Below are positions 8,126 to 16,889 of a DNA stretch of 64,000 bases, in pieces. Source of the stretch: JAAYTY01 sp964569245 (GTDB lineage: Bacteria > Fermentibacterota > Fermentibacteria > Fermentibacterales > Fermentibacteraceae). A program made the translations under genes and the position numbers. How positions within the stretch are numbered: position 1 is the stretch's first letter; each line of letters opens with the position of its first letter. The notes under the pieces were generated by a model. It was given only the letters and a program-made list of their open reading frames with translations, was not told the DNA's origin and did no database searches. The DNA lies in the NCBI GenBank assembly GCA_964569245.1, contig CAZMTK010000003.1:1-64000 (forward strand), written 5' to 3'.

Positions 8126-10357
8126 CTACTTGATGACTGCGAACTTGCCGATTACGAACTCGGTCTCGGTCTCGATGCGGTAGATGTAGAGGCCCGAGAC
8201 GATCTCCTGGTCGTTGCGGCTCACGAGGTCCCAGTACTCGGTGCCCTCGTCGCCGGCCCATCCGCGGTGCTCGATCGTATCGACGTGGTCGCCGGCCAGC
8301 GTGTAGATGTGGATGTTGCACATGGCCGGCAGGTTGATGAAGGCTATCTTGTCGAAATACGTCTGCTCCCAGGCGGCGGAGCCGCGGTACGGGTTGGGGA
8401 CGACCGCGACCTGGTTCACCCAGTCGGACGATGCCGACCAGGAGGGAACCACGGCGATCGGAGTGCCCTCGAGGGTCTGCTTGTAGTTGGACTTGGTGCT
8501 TTCCACGTCGGTCTCGCCGTCATAGGCGCATACGACGTAGTAGTAGGGATACCCGTTCACCACGCTGTTGTCGTCGTAGCTGTACGTGCCGGTGCCCGGG
8601 ATGTCCTCGATCAGCTGCCATCCCGAGGGGTTGAAGGTCGAGCGGTAGATCCTGTAGCCGCCGAACGGGCTGTAGGTTTCCGCGTTGGCGCCCCACTCCA
8701 GGTGGACGCATCCGTCCTGCGCCTCGTAGAAGAGTATGGGCGAGGGCGGCAGCTTGGGCACGCCCCACCCGCCGTTGCGGTAGTAGGCGTCGAGGAGGAC
8801 GTCTGCGGTGGTGCGCAGCCCGTCGAGCCCCATGGACACTATCCAGGCGCCCGTGACGTGCAGGCTGTCGCCGTCGGCAAGGGTCACCGGGCCGGCGGAG
8901 ATCAGGAAGCGATAGTCGAACACCGGATAGTTCTGGCCGAGCGGAATCTCGTCCACTATCGGCCACGGGCCGGGATTCTCGGGCGCGAAAGCCAGAGGCG
9001 TGTTGGGATTGCCGACCCAGTCGGCGAGATAGGCCGGGCCGCTGGTCCAGCCGCTCTGGTCGGGATTGTTGCCCCACATAATGTTGTATTTCTCGGTGTC
9101 GTTGCCCGGATCGCTCTCCCAGTTCCACCAGGAGTGGCTTATCGGGATAGGAACGCCGTACACGTCGCAGGGCCGCTCGATCGTGCCGTTCGCCTTCTTG
9201 ATCCATACGTCGAGAAGACGCCAGCCGATGAAGCCGTTGCAGGGCGGGACGTTGGTGGGCTCGCCGGAGTCGTCTATGGAGCTCGCGGGTCCGTCGCTGT
9301 CCCACATGTAGCTCATGTTCCTCGGCACGACGAGGTAGGTCGTGTCGGCGACGGTGTGCTCGAAGTAGTTCTCGGGCATGCCGGCCGAGAACAGGATCAT
9401 GCCGGTGTTGGGCTCGACGGCGTAGATGGTGTCCGTGCCCACGACCTTGGCGAGGATCGTGAAGTGGTCGCTCACGCCGTTGCCGTCTACGTCGGCGTCG
9501 ACGATGCCGTCGGAACCGAGGTAGTTGTAGTAGTACCAGATGTTCTGCTCCTCCTCGGCGTATGCGGCATCGGGGTTCTGCTGATAGGTGAACCAGTCGG
9601 CCTGGCTGGCCGGCGTGCCGTCGTCGAAGACGTACTCGAAGGTCGCGTCGGGATCGTTGCACCAGATCGCATGGCCGTCGTAGTACACCATGTCGTCGAG
9701 ATGGCACTCGGTGACGTCGGCGTTAGCGACGTCGCAGTCACCCCTCACGGCGCACACGAAGCCGTCCAGGGGGACGCCCGGATTTCCGTTGGCGCTCTGG
9801 TGAGTGATGACGTGGTCGGTCACTATGAACTCGTTGTAGCCGGGCGTGCCCCAGCCGTAGTTCTCCTCATACACCAGCATGCCGTATGGATCAGTGTTCC
9901 ATGCGGCATACCAGTCGTCGTACCCGTAATGGGTCTCCTCGAGCGCCGTTGGTCCGGGCACGAGCTTCTCGACAGGGAAGCCCTCGCTGGCATAGAGCTC
10001 CCAGTTGCCGTAGTCGCTGCAGCTAGCCCAGTAGGCCGAGGAGTCCCCCCAGACGGTCACGGGGCCGTAGCAGCAGGACCAGAAGTCCCCGCCCCAGAGA
10101 TAGCCGTTGCCTTCACCGCCCGGCCACTCCATCGTGGGGTAGTTCGTCCATGGGTCGCCGTACATGCCGATGTTCAGGAAAGCGCTCCATGTGTAGCTGA
10201 GATTGTGGAGCATCCAGACCAGCGGAGGTCTGGCATCGGTTCCGCCGTCATCGGGCATGGCGGTCTCGCGCAGTTCCCTGGCTCCGGACGTCGCTGCAAG
10301 CAAGGCGAGCAGGCCGACGGCGAGAAGGAATCCGCGTCCGTGACTGGAGTTCCTCAT
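8126..10357 (-). CDS. Large secreted protein with fibronectin-like and FlgD-like C-terminal domains
   Basis: 743 aa with a signal peptide (about residues 8-28). The main body (30-520) is rich in Trp, Tyr, Asp and Gly and has no family I recognise; it contains a repeated short Asp/Gly motif (DADVDGNGVSDHF) that may bind calcium. A fibronectin type III domain follows at about 530-625 (HLEWGANAE, GYRIYRSTF, YYYVVCAYDG), then a C-terminal FlgD-like/sorting domain (VPNPYRGSAAWEQ, CNIHIYTLAGD, GLYIYRIET). The ATG at 10355-10357 is preceded by GGAGGTGAAGGAGGG. Likely a cell-surface protein exported by a type IX-like route. The gene precedes the porV-like gene and follows tonB after a 119-nt spacer. 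Confidence 0.7.
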   Translation of the reverse strand: MRNSSHGRGFLLAVGLLALLAATSGARELRETAMPDDGGTDARPPLVWMLHNLSYTWSAFLNIGMYGDPWTNYPTMEWPGGEGNGYLWGGDFWSCCYGPVTVWGDSSAYWASCSDYGNWELYASEGFPVEKLVPGPTALEETHYGYDDWYAAWNTDPYGMLVYEENYGWGTPGYNEFIVTDHVITHQSANGNPGVPLDGFVCAVRGDCDVANADVTECHLDDMVYYDGHAIWCNDPDATFEYVFDDGTPASQADWFTYQQNPDAAYAEEEQNIWYYYNYLGSDGIVDADVDGNGVSDHFTILAKVVGTDTIYAVEPNTGMILFSAGMPENYFEHTVADTTYLVVPRNMSYMWDSDGPASSIDDSGEPTNVPPCNGFIGWRLLDVWIKKANGTIERPCDVYGVPIPISHSWWNWESDPGNDTEKYNIMWGNNPDQSGWTSGPAYLADWVGNPNTPLAFAPENPGPWPIVDEIPLGQNYPVFDYRFLISAGPVTLADGDSLHVTGAWIVSMGLDGLRTTADVLLDAYYRNGGWGVPKLPPSPILFYEAQDGCVHLEWGANAETYSPFGGYRIYRSTFNPSGWQLIEDIPGTGTYSYDDNSVVNGYPYYYVVCAYDGETDVESTKSNYKQTLEGTPIAVVPSWSASSDWVNQVAVVPNPYRGSAAWEQTYFDKIAFINLPAMCNIHIYTLAGDHVDTIEHRGWAGDEGTEYWDLVSRNDQEIVSGLYIYRIETETEFVIGKFAVIK

Positions 10358-10476
10358 ACCCTCCTTCACCTCCAATTCGTCCTCTTCTGGCCCGGTCGGC
10401 CGGGACTTACGGCCCCGCCCTCCCGGAACGAGTCACATGCACCGCGCTCTATCACAACGATCGACAAATCCATCCC

Positions 10477-11151
10477 CTACTGATTCAGAGTGAAGACGTA
10501 CTGTACGGTCGTCCACACGCCCACGGGGATTCCGCTGTTCTGGGCGGGGGTCCATCTCGTGCGCCAGGCGGCCTCGATGGCCGCGTTGTCCAGGGCGCTC
10601 GCACCGCTGGAGTTGTAGAGCTGAACATCACCCACCGTGCCGTCGGTCTTCACGAACACCCACAGCGTGACGGTTCCCTCCACGCCCGCCATCCGAGCCA
10701 TCTCGGGATACGAGGGCTGGGGGCGGAAAGTGCAGTTCGGGAAGACCTCCACGGGCATGAACCTGGGGGGACCCATCTCCTCGCTCCCCGAACCGACGTT
10801 CTCGACCGTCTGCTGGACCGTCGTGACGGTCGCGAGACCCGTCGAGTCGCCCAGCGAAAGCGTCACGTCCGTCTGGAGCTGCTCGATCAGCTCCTCGGCG
10901 GCCTGCTGCATCTCCTCCTGCTCCTGCTGAACTTCCTCCTCCTGCTCCTGGACCGTGTCGTCGAAGGCAAGATCGGCCTCCACGGCTTCCATCTCGGAGT
11001 CGGTCGTGCGAGTGGATATGCTTCCCATCTCCGTGGGGGGGACCAGCTCGAAGATCAGGATGGCGGCGGCGAGCGCCATCACTGTCCCCCAGTCGTACAT
11101 CAGGGAGGCCTTCTCCTTGAACTCGCTGTATGCGTTCGCACGCGTGCTCAC
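10477..11151 (-). CDS. tonB: TonB-like energy transducer with coiled-coil linker
   Basis: 224 aa. An N-terminal transmembrane helix lies at about residues 19-40. The C-terminal 90 residues are a TonB_C domain (PSYPEMARMAGVEGTVTLWV, then AAIEAAWRTRWTPA). Between them the usual Pro-rich periplasmic linker is absent; residues 55-100 are instead Glu/Gln-rich and look like a coiled coil. It starts with GTG at 11149-11151, with GGGAGG 5 nt upstream, and follows exbD2 by 10 nt. It passes the ExbB/ExbD proton-motive energy to outer-membrane receptors such as the TonB-dependent receptor at 13298-15997. Identity is certain from domain and context. Confidence 0.9.
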   Translation of the reverse strand: MSTRANAYSEFKEKASLMYDWGTVMALAAAILIFELVPPTEMGSISTRTTDSEMEAVEADLAFDDTVQEQEEEVQQEQEEMQQAAEELIEQLQTDVTLSLGDSTGLATVTTVQQTVENVGSGSEEMGPPRFMPVEVFPNCTFRPQPSYPEMARMAGVEGTVTLWVFVKTDGTVGDVQLYNSSGASALDNAAIEAAWRTRWTPAQNSGIPVGVWTTVQYVFTLNQ

Positions 11152-11161
11152 AGCGTCCTCC

Positions 11162-11620
11162 CTAGTATGGGACTTCCTCGGCGTTGAACATCACGCTGTA
11201 CAGCTCCTCGTACCTGAGGGAGTTGAACAGCTCGACCATCGCCCGCATGGGAACGCGCTGGTCTATGTTGAAGATGATCACGTCGACGCTCTTGTTCTGC
11301 TCCGTCCAGAGGCGCTCGCTCAGGGCCCTCAGTTGTTCCGGTACATCGCGGACGGGCATGTCGAAGTCGCCGATGCGGGCCACGATGTCGCTCTGGTCGT
11401 TGCCGGGCTCGAGCTGCTTCACCCATACGTTGATCGACAGCGCCTGCCTTCCGAGCTCGGTCATCACCTCGGGATGCGCCTGCGGGAATCGGATGCTCAG
11501 CCCGCCCTCCTCCCGGAACAGGGTGGTGCTCATGAAGAATGTCAGGAGGATGAACACCAGGTCCGCCGTGGAAGCGGTGGGGATCTTGGCGGGCGACCTC
11601 GAAGTGCGCTTTATCCTCAT
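11162..11620 (-). CDS. exbD: ExbD/TolR biopolymer transport protein (second copy)
   Basis: 152 aa, normal ExbD length. Residues 1-20 are basic, then a transmembrane helix (ADLVFILLTFFMSTTLF) carries the conserved Asp used in proton transfer, followed by a periplasmic domain ending in VELFNSLRYEELYSV. The ATG at 11618-11620 overlaps the stop of the other exbD by 4 nt (ATGA), so the two are translated together. It probably forms a heteromeric ExbD pair around the ExbB ring. Confidence 0.9.
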   Translation of the reverse strand: MRIKRTSRSPAKIPTASTADLVFILLTFFMSTTLFREEGGLSIRFPQAHPEVMTELGRQALSINVWVKQLEPGNDQSDIVARIGDFDMPVRDVPEQLRALSERLWTEQNKSVDVIIFNIDQRVPMRAMVELFNSLRYEELYSVMFNAEEVPY

Positions 11621-12366
11621 ACCTGGCCACCCGTCCTCTCCTGGATCGTGATGCCCGTGCGGCTCACGCCGTTCCGGCGCAGCATGTCCAGGGCCTGCAC
11701 CATGCCGTCGTAGTCGCAGTCGGGAAAGAACTTCAGGATCACGACCAGCTCGCTCTCCCTCACCACGCTTGCGATTTCGCCCTGAACGGCGTCGGAGAGG
11801 ACCAGAGTGTCGCCGAAGGCGACCTGCCCGAACAAGGGGTCGTCGTCGACGACTATGCTCGATCCGAGGTGCGACCTCATGATCCCGGGGCGGACCTGCG
11901 GAACCAGGTTCTCTCCCTGGACGGCCACCTCCAGGCTGGTGTAGGACCCCGTCGAGAGGTCTTTCGCGATCAGCAGGTTCGTGAGAAGCCTGCTGCGCGC
12001 CGCTGCGAGCGTCTCGGCCCGCTCCGAGGCGAGGGTGCGGATGCCCGAGACAAGGGCCGAGTCCTCCAGGCTTACGTCCTCGCCGGCACGGGCTCTCTGG
12101 AGGGGTCCTCCAGGGGGGGCCTGGTCTATGAGGGCCACATACTCGTTCATCCCCCACTGCTTGATGGTCATCATGAGACGGTTGGTCTCGTCGACGACCA
12201 CCTCCTGCGTCTGCTCGTCCGGTTTCTTGGGAAGCCTGTAGGAGATGCCCTTCTGGACCTCGAACGTGGTCGTGACCAGAAAGAAGATCATCAGGAGGAA
12301 CCCGATGTCGGCCATCGAAGCCTCAGGAATATCCGCGTTCGGGCTAGATTTCTTTATCAGCCGCAT
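11617..12366 (-). CDS. exbD: ExbD/TolR protein with enlarged periplasmic domain
   Basis: 249 aa, about 100 more than a usual ExbD. A helix at about residues 17-37 (EASMADIGFLLMIFFLVTTT) carries the conserved Asp. The extra length lies at about 80-190, an acidic and Arg-rich insertion (helical ASERAETLAAARSRLL, then beta-strands), before a normal ExbD end (LVVILKFFPDCDYDGMVQAL). The start ATG has GGAG 5 nt upstream; the gene follows exbB by 9 nt. The insertion probably makes contacts specific to this system. Known only as an ExbD relative. Confidence 0.85.
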   Translation of the reverse strand: MRLIKKSSPNADIPEASMADIGFLLMIFFLVTTTFEVQKGISYRLPKKPDEQTQEVVVDETNRLMMTIKQWGMNEYVALIDQAPPGGPLQRARAGEDVSLEDSALVSGIRTLASERAETLAAARSRLLTNLLIAKDLSTGSYTSLEVAVQGENLVPQVRPGIMRSHLGSSIVVDDDPLFGQVAFGDTLVLSDAVQGEIASVVRESELVVILKFFPDCDYDGMVQALDMLRRNGVSRTGITIQERTGGQV

Positions 12367-12375
12367 GCGAACTCC

Positions 12376-13206
12376 TTACAGCTTCTTGAGCTGCTCCATG
12401 TCGGTCAGGGTGTCGACGAGGAAGCCGCTGGCCTCCTCCATCTCGACCACGTAACGGCCGATCTGCGACAGGAACCAGTTGTAGCACATCTGGATCGGGA
12501 TGGCGATCATAAGGCCCGTGGCCGTGGTGATCAGCGCCTCCTGTATGCCGCTCGCGACGAGGCTCGCCTCGACGTTCTTGGCGGCGGCTATCGCGCCGAA
12601 GGCGTTGATCATGCCCGAAACCGTGCCGAGGAAGCCCAGCATGGGTGCTATGACGACGACCGAGGCCAGCACGATGAGGCCGCGCTCGAGGAAGTTCACC
12701 TCTACGCTGGCCGCGGTCTCTATCCCCTTCTCGACGGCGTCGAGGCCCTTGTCACGGCGCAACAGGCCGGCTCGCATGATGGAGGCTACCGGGCCGCGCG
12801 TACGATCGCAGAGGTCCTCGGCCCCGCGGACGTCGCCCTTGCGGATGTATCCACCGAGCTGCTCCAGGAAGAGGCCCTGGTTGATCTTGCACTTCCCGAG
12901 CGTGATGAAGCGCTCCACCGAGAAGGCAACGCCGAGGATCGCCGCGAGGAGAAGGGGCCACATGAAGATCCCGCCGGCGATGAACAGATCCTTGATGTCC
13001 ATGCGGGCGTTCTGCGGGCGCTCGATGTCCTGGCCTTCGGGGGGAGCTGTGTTCTCCACCGGAGGAGCTACGGGTTCCGTCACCTGGGTGGTTGTATCCT
13101 CGGGCTGTGCGGCGGTCGAATCCGGCGTTGTGGCCGCTGGTGTCCCGCCGGCCTGCCCCCAGGAGAGCGCAGCCATGAACAGGACTGCTGTCAGGATGTT
13201 ACGCAT
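12376..13206 (-). CDS. exbB: ExbB/TolQ/MotA-type proton channel protein
   Basis: 276 aa. A cleavable signal peptide (1-18) and a Pro/Thr/Glu-rich stretch (20-65) precede the MotA/TolQ/ExbB core. Transmembrane helices lie at about 75-98, 175-200 and 215-245, with the conserved GFLGTVSGMI element and Thr/Gly-rich last helix (ITTATGLMIAIP). ExbB pentamers with ExbD form the inner-membrane proton channel driving TonB. The ATG has GGAG 10 nt upstream. Order exbB-exbD-exbD-tonB downstream of a receptor gene makes a full receptor-plus-motor operon. Confidence 0.9.
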   Translation of the reverse strand: MRNILTAVLFMAALSWGQAGGTPAATTPDSTAAQPEDTTTQVTEPVAPPVENTAPPEGQDIERPQNARMDIKDLFIAGGIFMWPLLLAAILGVAFSVERFITLGKCKINQGLFLEQLGGYIRKGDVRGAEDLCDRTRGPVASIMRAGLLRRDKGLDAVEKGIETAASVEVNFLERGLIVLASVVVIAPMLGFLGTVSGMINAFGAIAAAKNVEASLVASGIQEALITTATGLMIAIPIQMCYNWFLSQIGRYVVEMEEASGFLVDTLTDMEQLKKL

Positions 13207-13239
13207 CTAAGGACTTCTCCTTGTCAGTCGCTGTCGGGA

Positions 13240-13270
13240 GGCGGTCCCCCCTGGAGGGGGGGGAACCGCC
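13240..13270 (-). terminator. GC hairpin between receptor gene and exbB
   Basis: GGCGGT plus a C-run pairs with a G-run plus ACCGCC around a short loop, with one bulged base. It lies about 28 nt after the receptor stop and could end most receptor transcripts, separating receptor from exbB expression, or simply stabilise the receptor mRNA. Confidence 0.5.
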
Positions 13271-13297
13271 CGCATTCGTTTGTTCAGCCTGCGCCTT

Positions 13298-15997
13298 CTA
13301 CCACTCCACGCTCATGCCGAAGCGGATCATGCGCGGACGCGAATACACGTACGGATTGTGGGTCGAGCCCTCGGGATCGTGGTCGGGCTCGCCGTCGCCG
13401 TCCTGATCGGCGTCATACCATGCGATATCGGCGATGCTCGTGATGTTCTGCCGGTTGAAGACGTTCATGATCCAGCAGTACACGTCGAAGGTGAGCGGGC
13501 CCGCCCATATCGTGCGGTTGATCTTCATGTCCGTGTTCATGGTCCAGGGCATGCGCCTTCCGTTGATCTCGGGGGAGGCGGTTCCCTGGTTGTCCTGCGT
13601 GTACGGGAAGCCGGAGCCCCAGCTCCACTGGGTGGACACGCCGAAGCCCTCGAGCACCGGGAAGGTGCCGATCCTGGGACCTTCGCCCCTGGGAATGCGG
13701 AAGTCGACGTTGACGTTGGCGGTGTGCCTCTGGTCCCAGTCGAGGTAGGACTCGCGCTTCGGGATGACCCAGCCGGCCCACAGGTAGCTGTAGTTCTGGG
13801 TGGCGCCCGAAGACTTGCCCTTGGCGACCTGGTAGCTGTAGTTACCGCTGAACGACCAGAAGCCGCTCTGGCGCCTCATGATCGAGAGCTCCGCACCGCG
13901 AACGCTGCCGTAGTCGCCGTTGATGTAGTGATCGTAGAAGTCGACGGCGGAGTAGAAGTTGCGCTCGGTGTCGATCAGTCCCGTGATGTCCTTGTAGAAG
14001 CCCGTGACGTCCATGAGGGTCACGTCGTCGAACTGGTGCTTCACTCCCACCTCGTAGGAGATGGTCTCCTCCGGCTCCAGATCCACGTTGCCGATCAAGG
14101 GGAAGGCGCCGGACAGGTCGTAGGAGGATCCGTAGTAGAGCCTGTCGAACATCGGCATCTGGAAGTAGTGGCCGTAGGTGAAGTGGAGGACGTCGCGCTC
14201 GGTGATGGGATGGGAGAAGCCCACGCGCGGGCTGAGGTGGTACTTGATCGGAACGGAGATCGGATTGACGATGTGGTCGGGGTCGTCTGGCGTCGTGCCG
14301 GGGGTCACGGGATTCGACGGGTCGGCCGGGTAGTTGTCGAAGTTGGCGTCGAAGTAGTCGAATCTGAGACCCGCGTTCACGATCATGCCCCTGTACTCCA
14401 TCTTGTCCTGGATGTACGCGGAGCCGCTGTTCGGAAACGCGTGATACCTGTTGAGGTAGATGTTGCCTCCGGATGCGGTGTCCACGCTGTAGTCGAAGAC
14501 GTCGTAGTACTGGCCCTCGACACCGGCCTTGAGCTGGTGCTCCTGCGAGATCTGGCTGGTGATGTCCACCCTCGCCGTGGAAATCGTGCTGCGGGTGTCG
14601 TTCCAGGCGTATCGGCTGGCGCCGGAGCGCGGGTATCCCTCCTCGTCGTTCACACGCGAGGGCTGATATGCCAGCCAGTCGTCCTCGTCCCAGTCCTCGC
14701 CCAGCCAGCCGCCCTCCGGATCGCGGATCTTGTACTGGAAGCGGGCCATGTACTGGTTGAGCTTGAACTCCATGAAGGTTGCGTCGCTCAGGGTCTGTGT
14801 GAGACCGATGCCGTTGCTGGTGTTGAGCCAGAACCTCGTGGGGAGGATGTAGCGCACGTCGGTGCCGGGCATGGTGTCGCCGGTCGCCGGATCAACGTAC
14901 GGATCCTCGCAGCGGTAGTACTCCCAGATGCCGAAGCCCGCCACCCTGTCGAGGATGTAGGATGTGAGGTTGATTTTCGTCCTGTTGTTGGGGCGGTAGG
15001 TCAGCTTGACGTTGGTGCTCCACTGGGTGCGCCAGTTGTTGAAGTTGTACTCGTAGCGCCCCTCCTCGCCGCCGCCCGTCTCGAGCCACTCGCCCGAGGC
15101 GAAGAGGCGCATGTCGCCTGGGATGTCGATGCCGATGGCGGGCAGGAGGAAGCTCGTGAAGGGCTCGGGGCCGCCGATGGCGGCCTCTGCGTTGAGCCTG
15201 GCCTCGGAGAACGGGCCGGCCTCGTCCCAGTCGGTGACGAAGGTCCACCCGTCCGCAAGGCCGAGGGCCTGCCAGTCGTTTCCGCTGAACTCGGCGGAGC
15301 CCGTGTACTCGTTTCCGCCCTCGCGGGTGACGATGTTCACGACTCCGGACTGGGCGTTGCCGTACTCGGCGCCGAAGCCGCCGGAGATGACCGAGGTCTC
15401 GGCCACCGCGGACATCGGTATGTCGCTGTTGAACACGTTGCTGGTGGGATCCACCTGGGCTACGCCGTCGACGAGATAGACTACCTCGCCGGTTCTGCCG
15501 CCGCGCATGTGGAGCCCGCCGCGGTCCACCGAGCCGGCCTGGCGGTTGACGACGTCCTGGATGCCGGCCACCGGCATGGTCTTGATCTCGTCACGGCTGA
15601 CGACGTGAACGGACTGCGTGAGGTCGCGGAGGATCATCGCCCTGTCGCCCGTGACCACGAACACCGTGTTGCCGACGGCCTCGGGATCGAGCGTGAAGTC
15701 CATGCGCGTGGTCATGTCCACGAGGACCTCCACGCCCTGGGCCTCCTTCATGGACATGCCCACCATCTGCGCCCTCAGCGTGTACTCCCCGGGCTCGAGG
15801 TTGATGATGAAGTACTCGCCGTTGGCGTCGGTCATGGCGCCGTAGGGGGTGCCCACTATGAGCACCGCGGCGCCTACCAGGGGCTGACCGTTCCGGTCGG
15901 TGACCCGACCTGCGATCTTGCCCGTGGTGCCGGCCATCGCGCCGAACGCGATCAGCAGGACCAGGGCGAGAGAGAGCACTGTAGCCCTACTCAGCAC
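13298..15997 (-). CDS. TonB-dependent outer-membrane receptor with carboxypeptidase-like regulatory domain
   Basis: 899 aa. After the signal peptide (about 1-22) comes a carboxypeptidase-D regulatory-like domain (GRVTDRNGQPLVGAAVLIVG, about 30-110), a plug domain (IQDVVNRQAGSVDRGG, about 135-240) and a large beta-barrel ending in a strand (IRFGMSVEW). The layout is that of SusC-like or FCB-type receptors; the substrate is unknown and there is no SusD partner nearby. The GTG start at 15995-15997 is chosen for its AAAGGAG and because the signal peptide starts there; 74 further upstream codons are open but are untranslated leader. A TTGACA promoter lies 180 nt upstream. Confidence 0.9.
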   Translation of the reverse strand: MLSRATVLSLALVLLIAFGAMAGTTGKIAGRVTDRNGQPLVGAAVLIVGTPYGAMTDANGEYFIINLEPGEYTLRAQMVGMSMKEAQGVEVLVDMTTRMDFTLDPEAVGNTVFVVTGDRAMILRDLTQSVHVVSRDEIKTMPVAGIQDVVNRQAGSVDRGGLHMRGGRTGEVVYLVDGVAQVDPTSNVFNSDIPMSAVAETSVISGGFGAEYGNAQSGVVNIVTREGGNEYTGSAEFSGNDWQALGLADGWTFVTDWDEAGPFSEARLNAEAAIGGPEPFTSFLLPAIGIDIPGDMRLFASGEWLETGGGEEGRYEYNFNNWRTQWSTNVKLTYRPNNRTKINLTSYILDRVAGFGIWEYYRCEDPYVDPATGDTMPGTDVRYILPTRFWLNTSNGIGLTQTLSDATFMEFKLNQYMARFQYKIRDPEGGWLGEDWDEDDWLAYQPSRVNDEEGYPRSGASRYAWNDTRSTISTARVDITSQISQEHQLKAGVEGQYYDVFDYSVDTASGGNIYLNRYHAFPNSGSAYIQDKMEYRGMIVNAGLRFDYFDANFDNYPADPSNPVTPGTTPDDPDHIVNPISVPIKYHLSPRVGFSHPITERDVLHFTYGHYFQMPMFDRLYYGSSYDLSGAFPLIGNVDLEPEETISYEVGVKHQFDDVTLMDVTGFYKDITGLIDTERNFYSAVDFYDHYINGDYGSVRGAELSIMRRQSGFWSFSGNYSYQVAKGKSSGATQNYSYLWAGWVIPKRESYLDWDQRHTANVNVDFRIPRGEGPRIGTFPVLEGFGVSTQWSWGSGFPYTQDNQGTASPEINGRRMPWTMNTDMKINRTIWAGPLTFDVYCWIMNVFNRQNITSIADIAWYDADQDGDGEPDHDPEGSTHNPYVYSRPRMIRFGMSVEW

Positions 15998-16180
15998 GGT
16001 CTGTTTCTCCTTTCCCAAGAATCGGGGACCTCGGTCGAAAGCCTCTGCCCTCCGGAGCTGGTCCACCTCCCTTTCCCGGGGGGCGCAACCTCTATCGAGA
16101 AGCGAACACTGCCGAGCATACGCATCCTGAGCCGCCTCCAAATGGCGGACTCCCGCTGCAAGGGCACCATGCCCGAAGTG
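15998..16180 (-). promoter_or_regulatory. Long leader of the TonB-dependent receptor mRNA
   Basis: About 180 untranslated bases between the promoter and the GTG. A small hairpin is visible (CCGCC/GGCGG around a 6-7-nt loop). I do not recognise a cobalamin, TPP or c-di-GMP riboswitch signature. The length is unusual in this window, so it may hold an unknown cis-regulatory RNA. Confidence 0.3.
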
Positions 16181-16209
16181 AGAATAGCCGGGGAGGCCGC
16201 CGCTGTCAA
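16181..16209 (-). promoter_or_regulatory. Sigma70-type promoter of the receptor-exbBD-tonB operon
   Basis: On the minus strand a perfect TTGACA (16204-16209), a 17-nt spacer, then TATTCT (16181-16186, 4 of 6 consensus bases). Confidence 0.65.
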
Positions 16210-16232
16210 GCAGACACAAACGCCGTCCACGA

Positions 16233-16889
16233 CTATCCGGCGAGGCCCCTGAAGAGGGGTATCGTGGGCAGCCATTCGAACAGCAGGAACTGCGCCTGAC
16301 CGATCAGAAGGCTTATTCGCGCCATCACGGTGTAGCCGAAGCTGGCGCCGAAGGCTACCATGAGTATGGTGATCCCGATTCCGGCGGCGCCGCCAGTCAC
16401 CCCTCTGTGGGCCTTCGAGAAGAAGAAGTAGACCAGCCCGCAGACCACCCCGACGACCAGGAGGAAGCTGTCGAGGAATCCCGCCAGTCCGGCGCCGGTC
16501 ACGGACACTATGGTTCCCTCCACCTGGGCCAGGGCGTTGGTCTGGAGCGTCGTGACCAGGCTCAGCCCCGCGCCCGTGCCGACTATCATCGCGAGCGCGA
16601 ACCGCGAAAGGCTGGCGGCCTTCGGCACCAGGCGGAGGACCATGAACACGCCGAACACGGCCGGGATGATCATCCAGAGGTCGGGATCGGCCTCCCCGGC
16701 GCCGGTCAGCCTGTCCCACAGGTTCGGCCTGAGCACGTTGAAGATGTTGTAGATGACCCAGTACCCGGCGCTCATCCCCACGAAGAGGTGCTCGGTGAAC
16801 TTGTAGAAGGGGTTGTCCCTGTAAAGAAAACTATACAGGCTGAGGGTCAGCAGAGCCCCCAGCCAGATGCCGATGACCTCCCAGTTCAC
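16233..16889 (-). CDS. Integral membrane protein, last gene of the DUF6754 cluster
   Basis: 218 aa with about six hydrophobic helices (roughly 5-22, 37-55, 72-90, 95-118, 130-158, 165-190) and no signal peptide. Short loops carry DNPFYKFTEHLFVG and FSKAHRG motifs. No known family is recognised. The GTG start (16887-16889) overlaps the stop of the upstream gene by 4 nt (GTGA), so the two proteins are probably made in fixed ratio. It is the end of the membrane-protein cluster; the receptor promoter lies just downstream. Likely a subunit of a membrane complex with the DUF6754 protein. Confidence 0.65.
   Translation of the reverse strand: MNWEVIGIWLGALLTLSLYSFLYRDNPFYKFTEHLFVGMSAGYWVIYNIFNVLRPNLWDRLTGAGEADPDLWMIIPAVFGVFMVLRLVPKAASLSRFALAMIVGTGAGLSLVTTLQTNALAQVEGTIVSVTGAGLAGFLDSFLLVVGVVCGLVYFFFSKAHRGVTGGAAGIGITILMVAFGASFGYTVMARISLLIGQAQFLLFEWLPTIPLFRGLAG

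Noticed and set aside
8267..10483. Plus-strand open frame of 738 codons opposite the secreted protein at 8126-10357
   Set aside because: Same GC-bias effect; composition is Val/Asp/Gly/His-rich without motifs, while the minus strand has fibronectin and FlgD-like domains.
13280..16252. Plus-strand open frame of 990 codons opposite the TonB-dependent receptor
   Set aside because: It is a shadow of strong GC codon bias on the real gene; no signal peptide, no domain, and the minus strand encodes a recognisable receptor.
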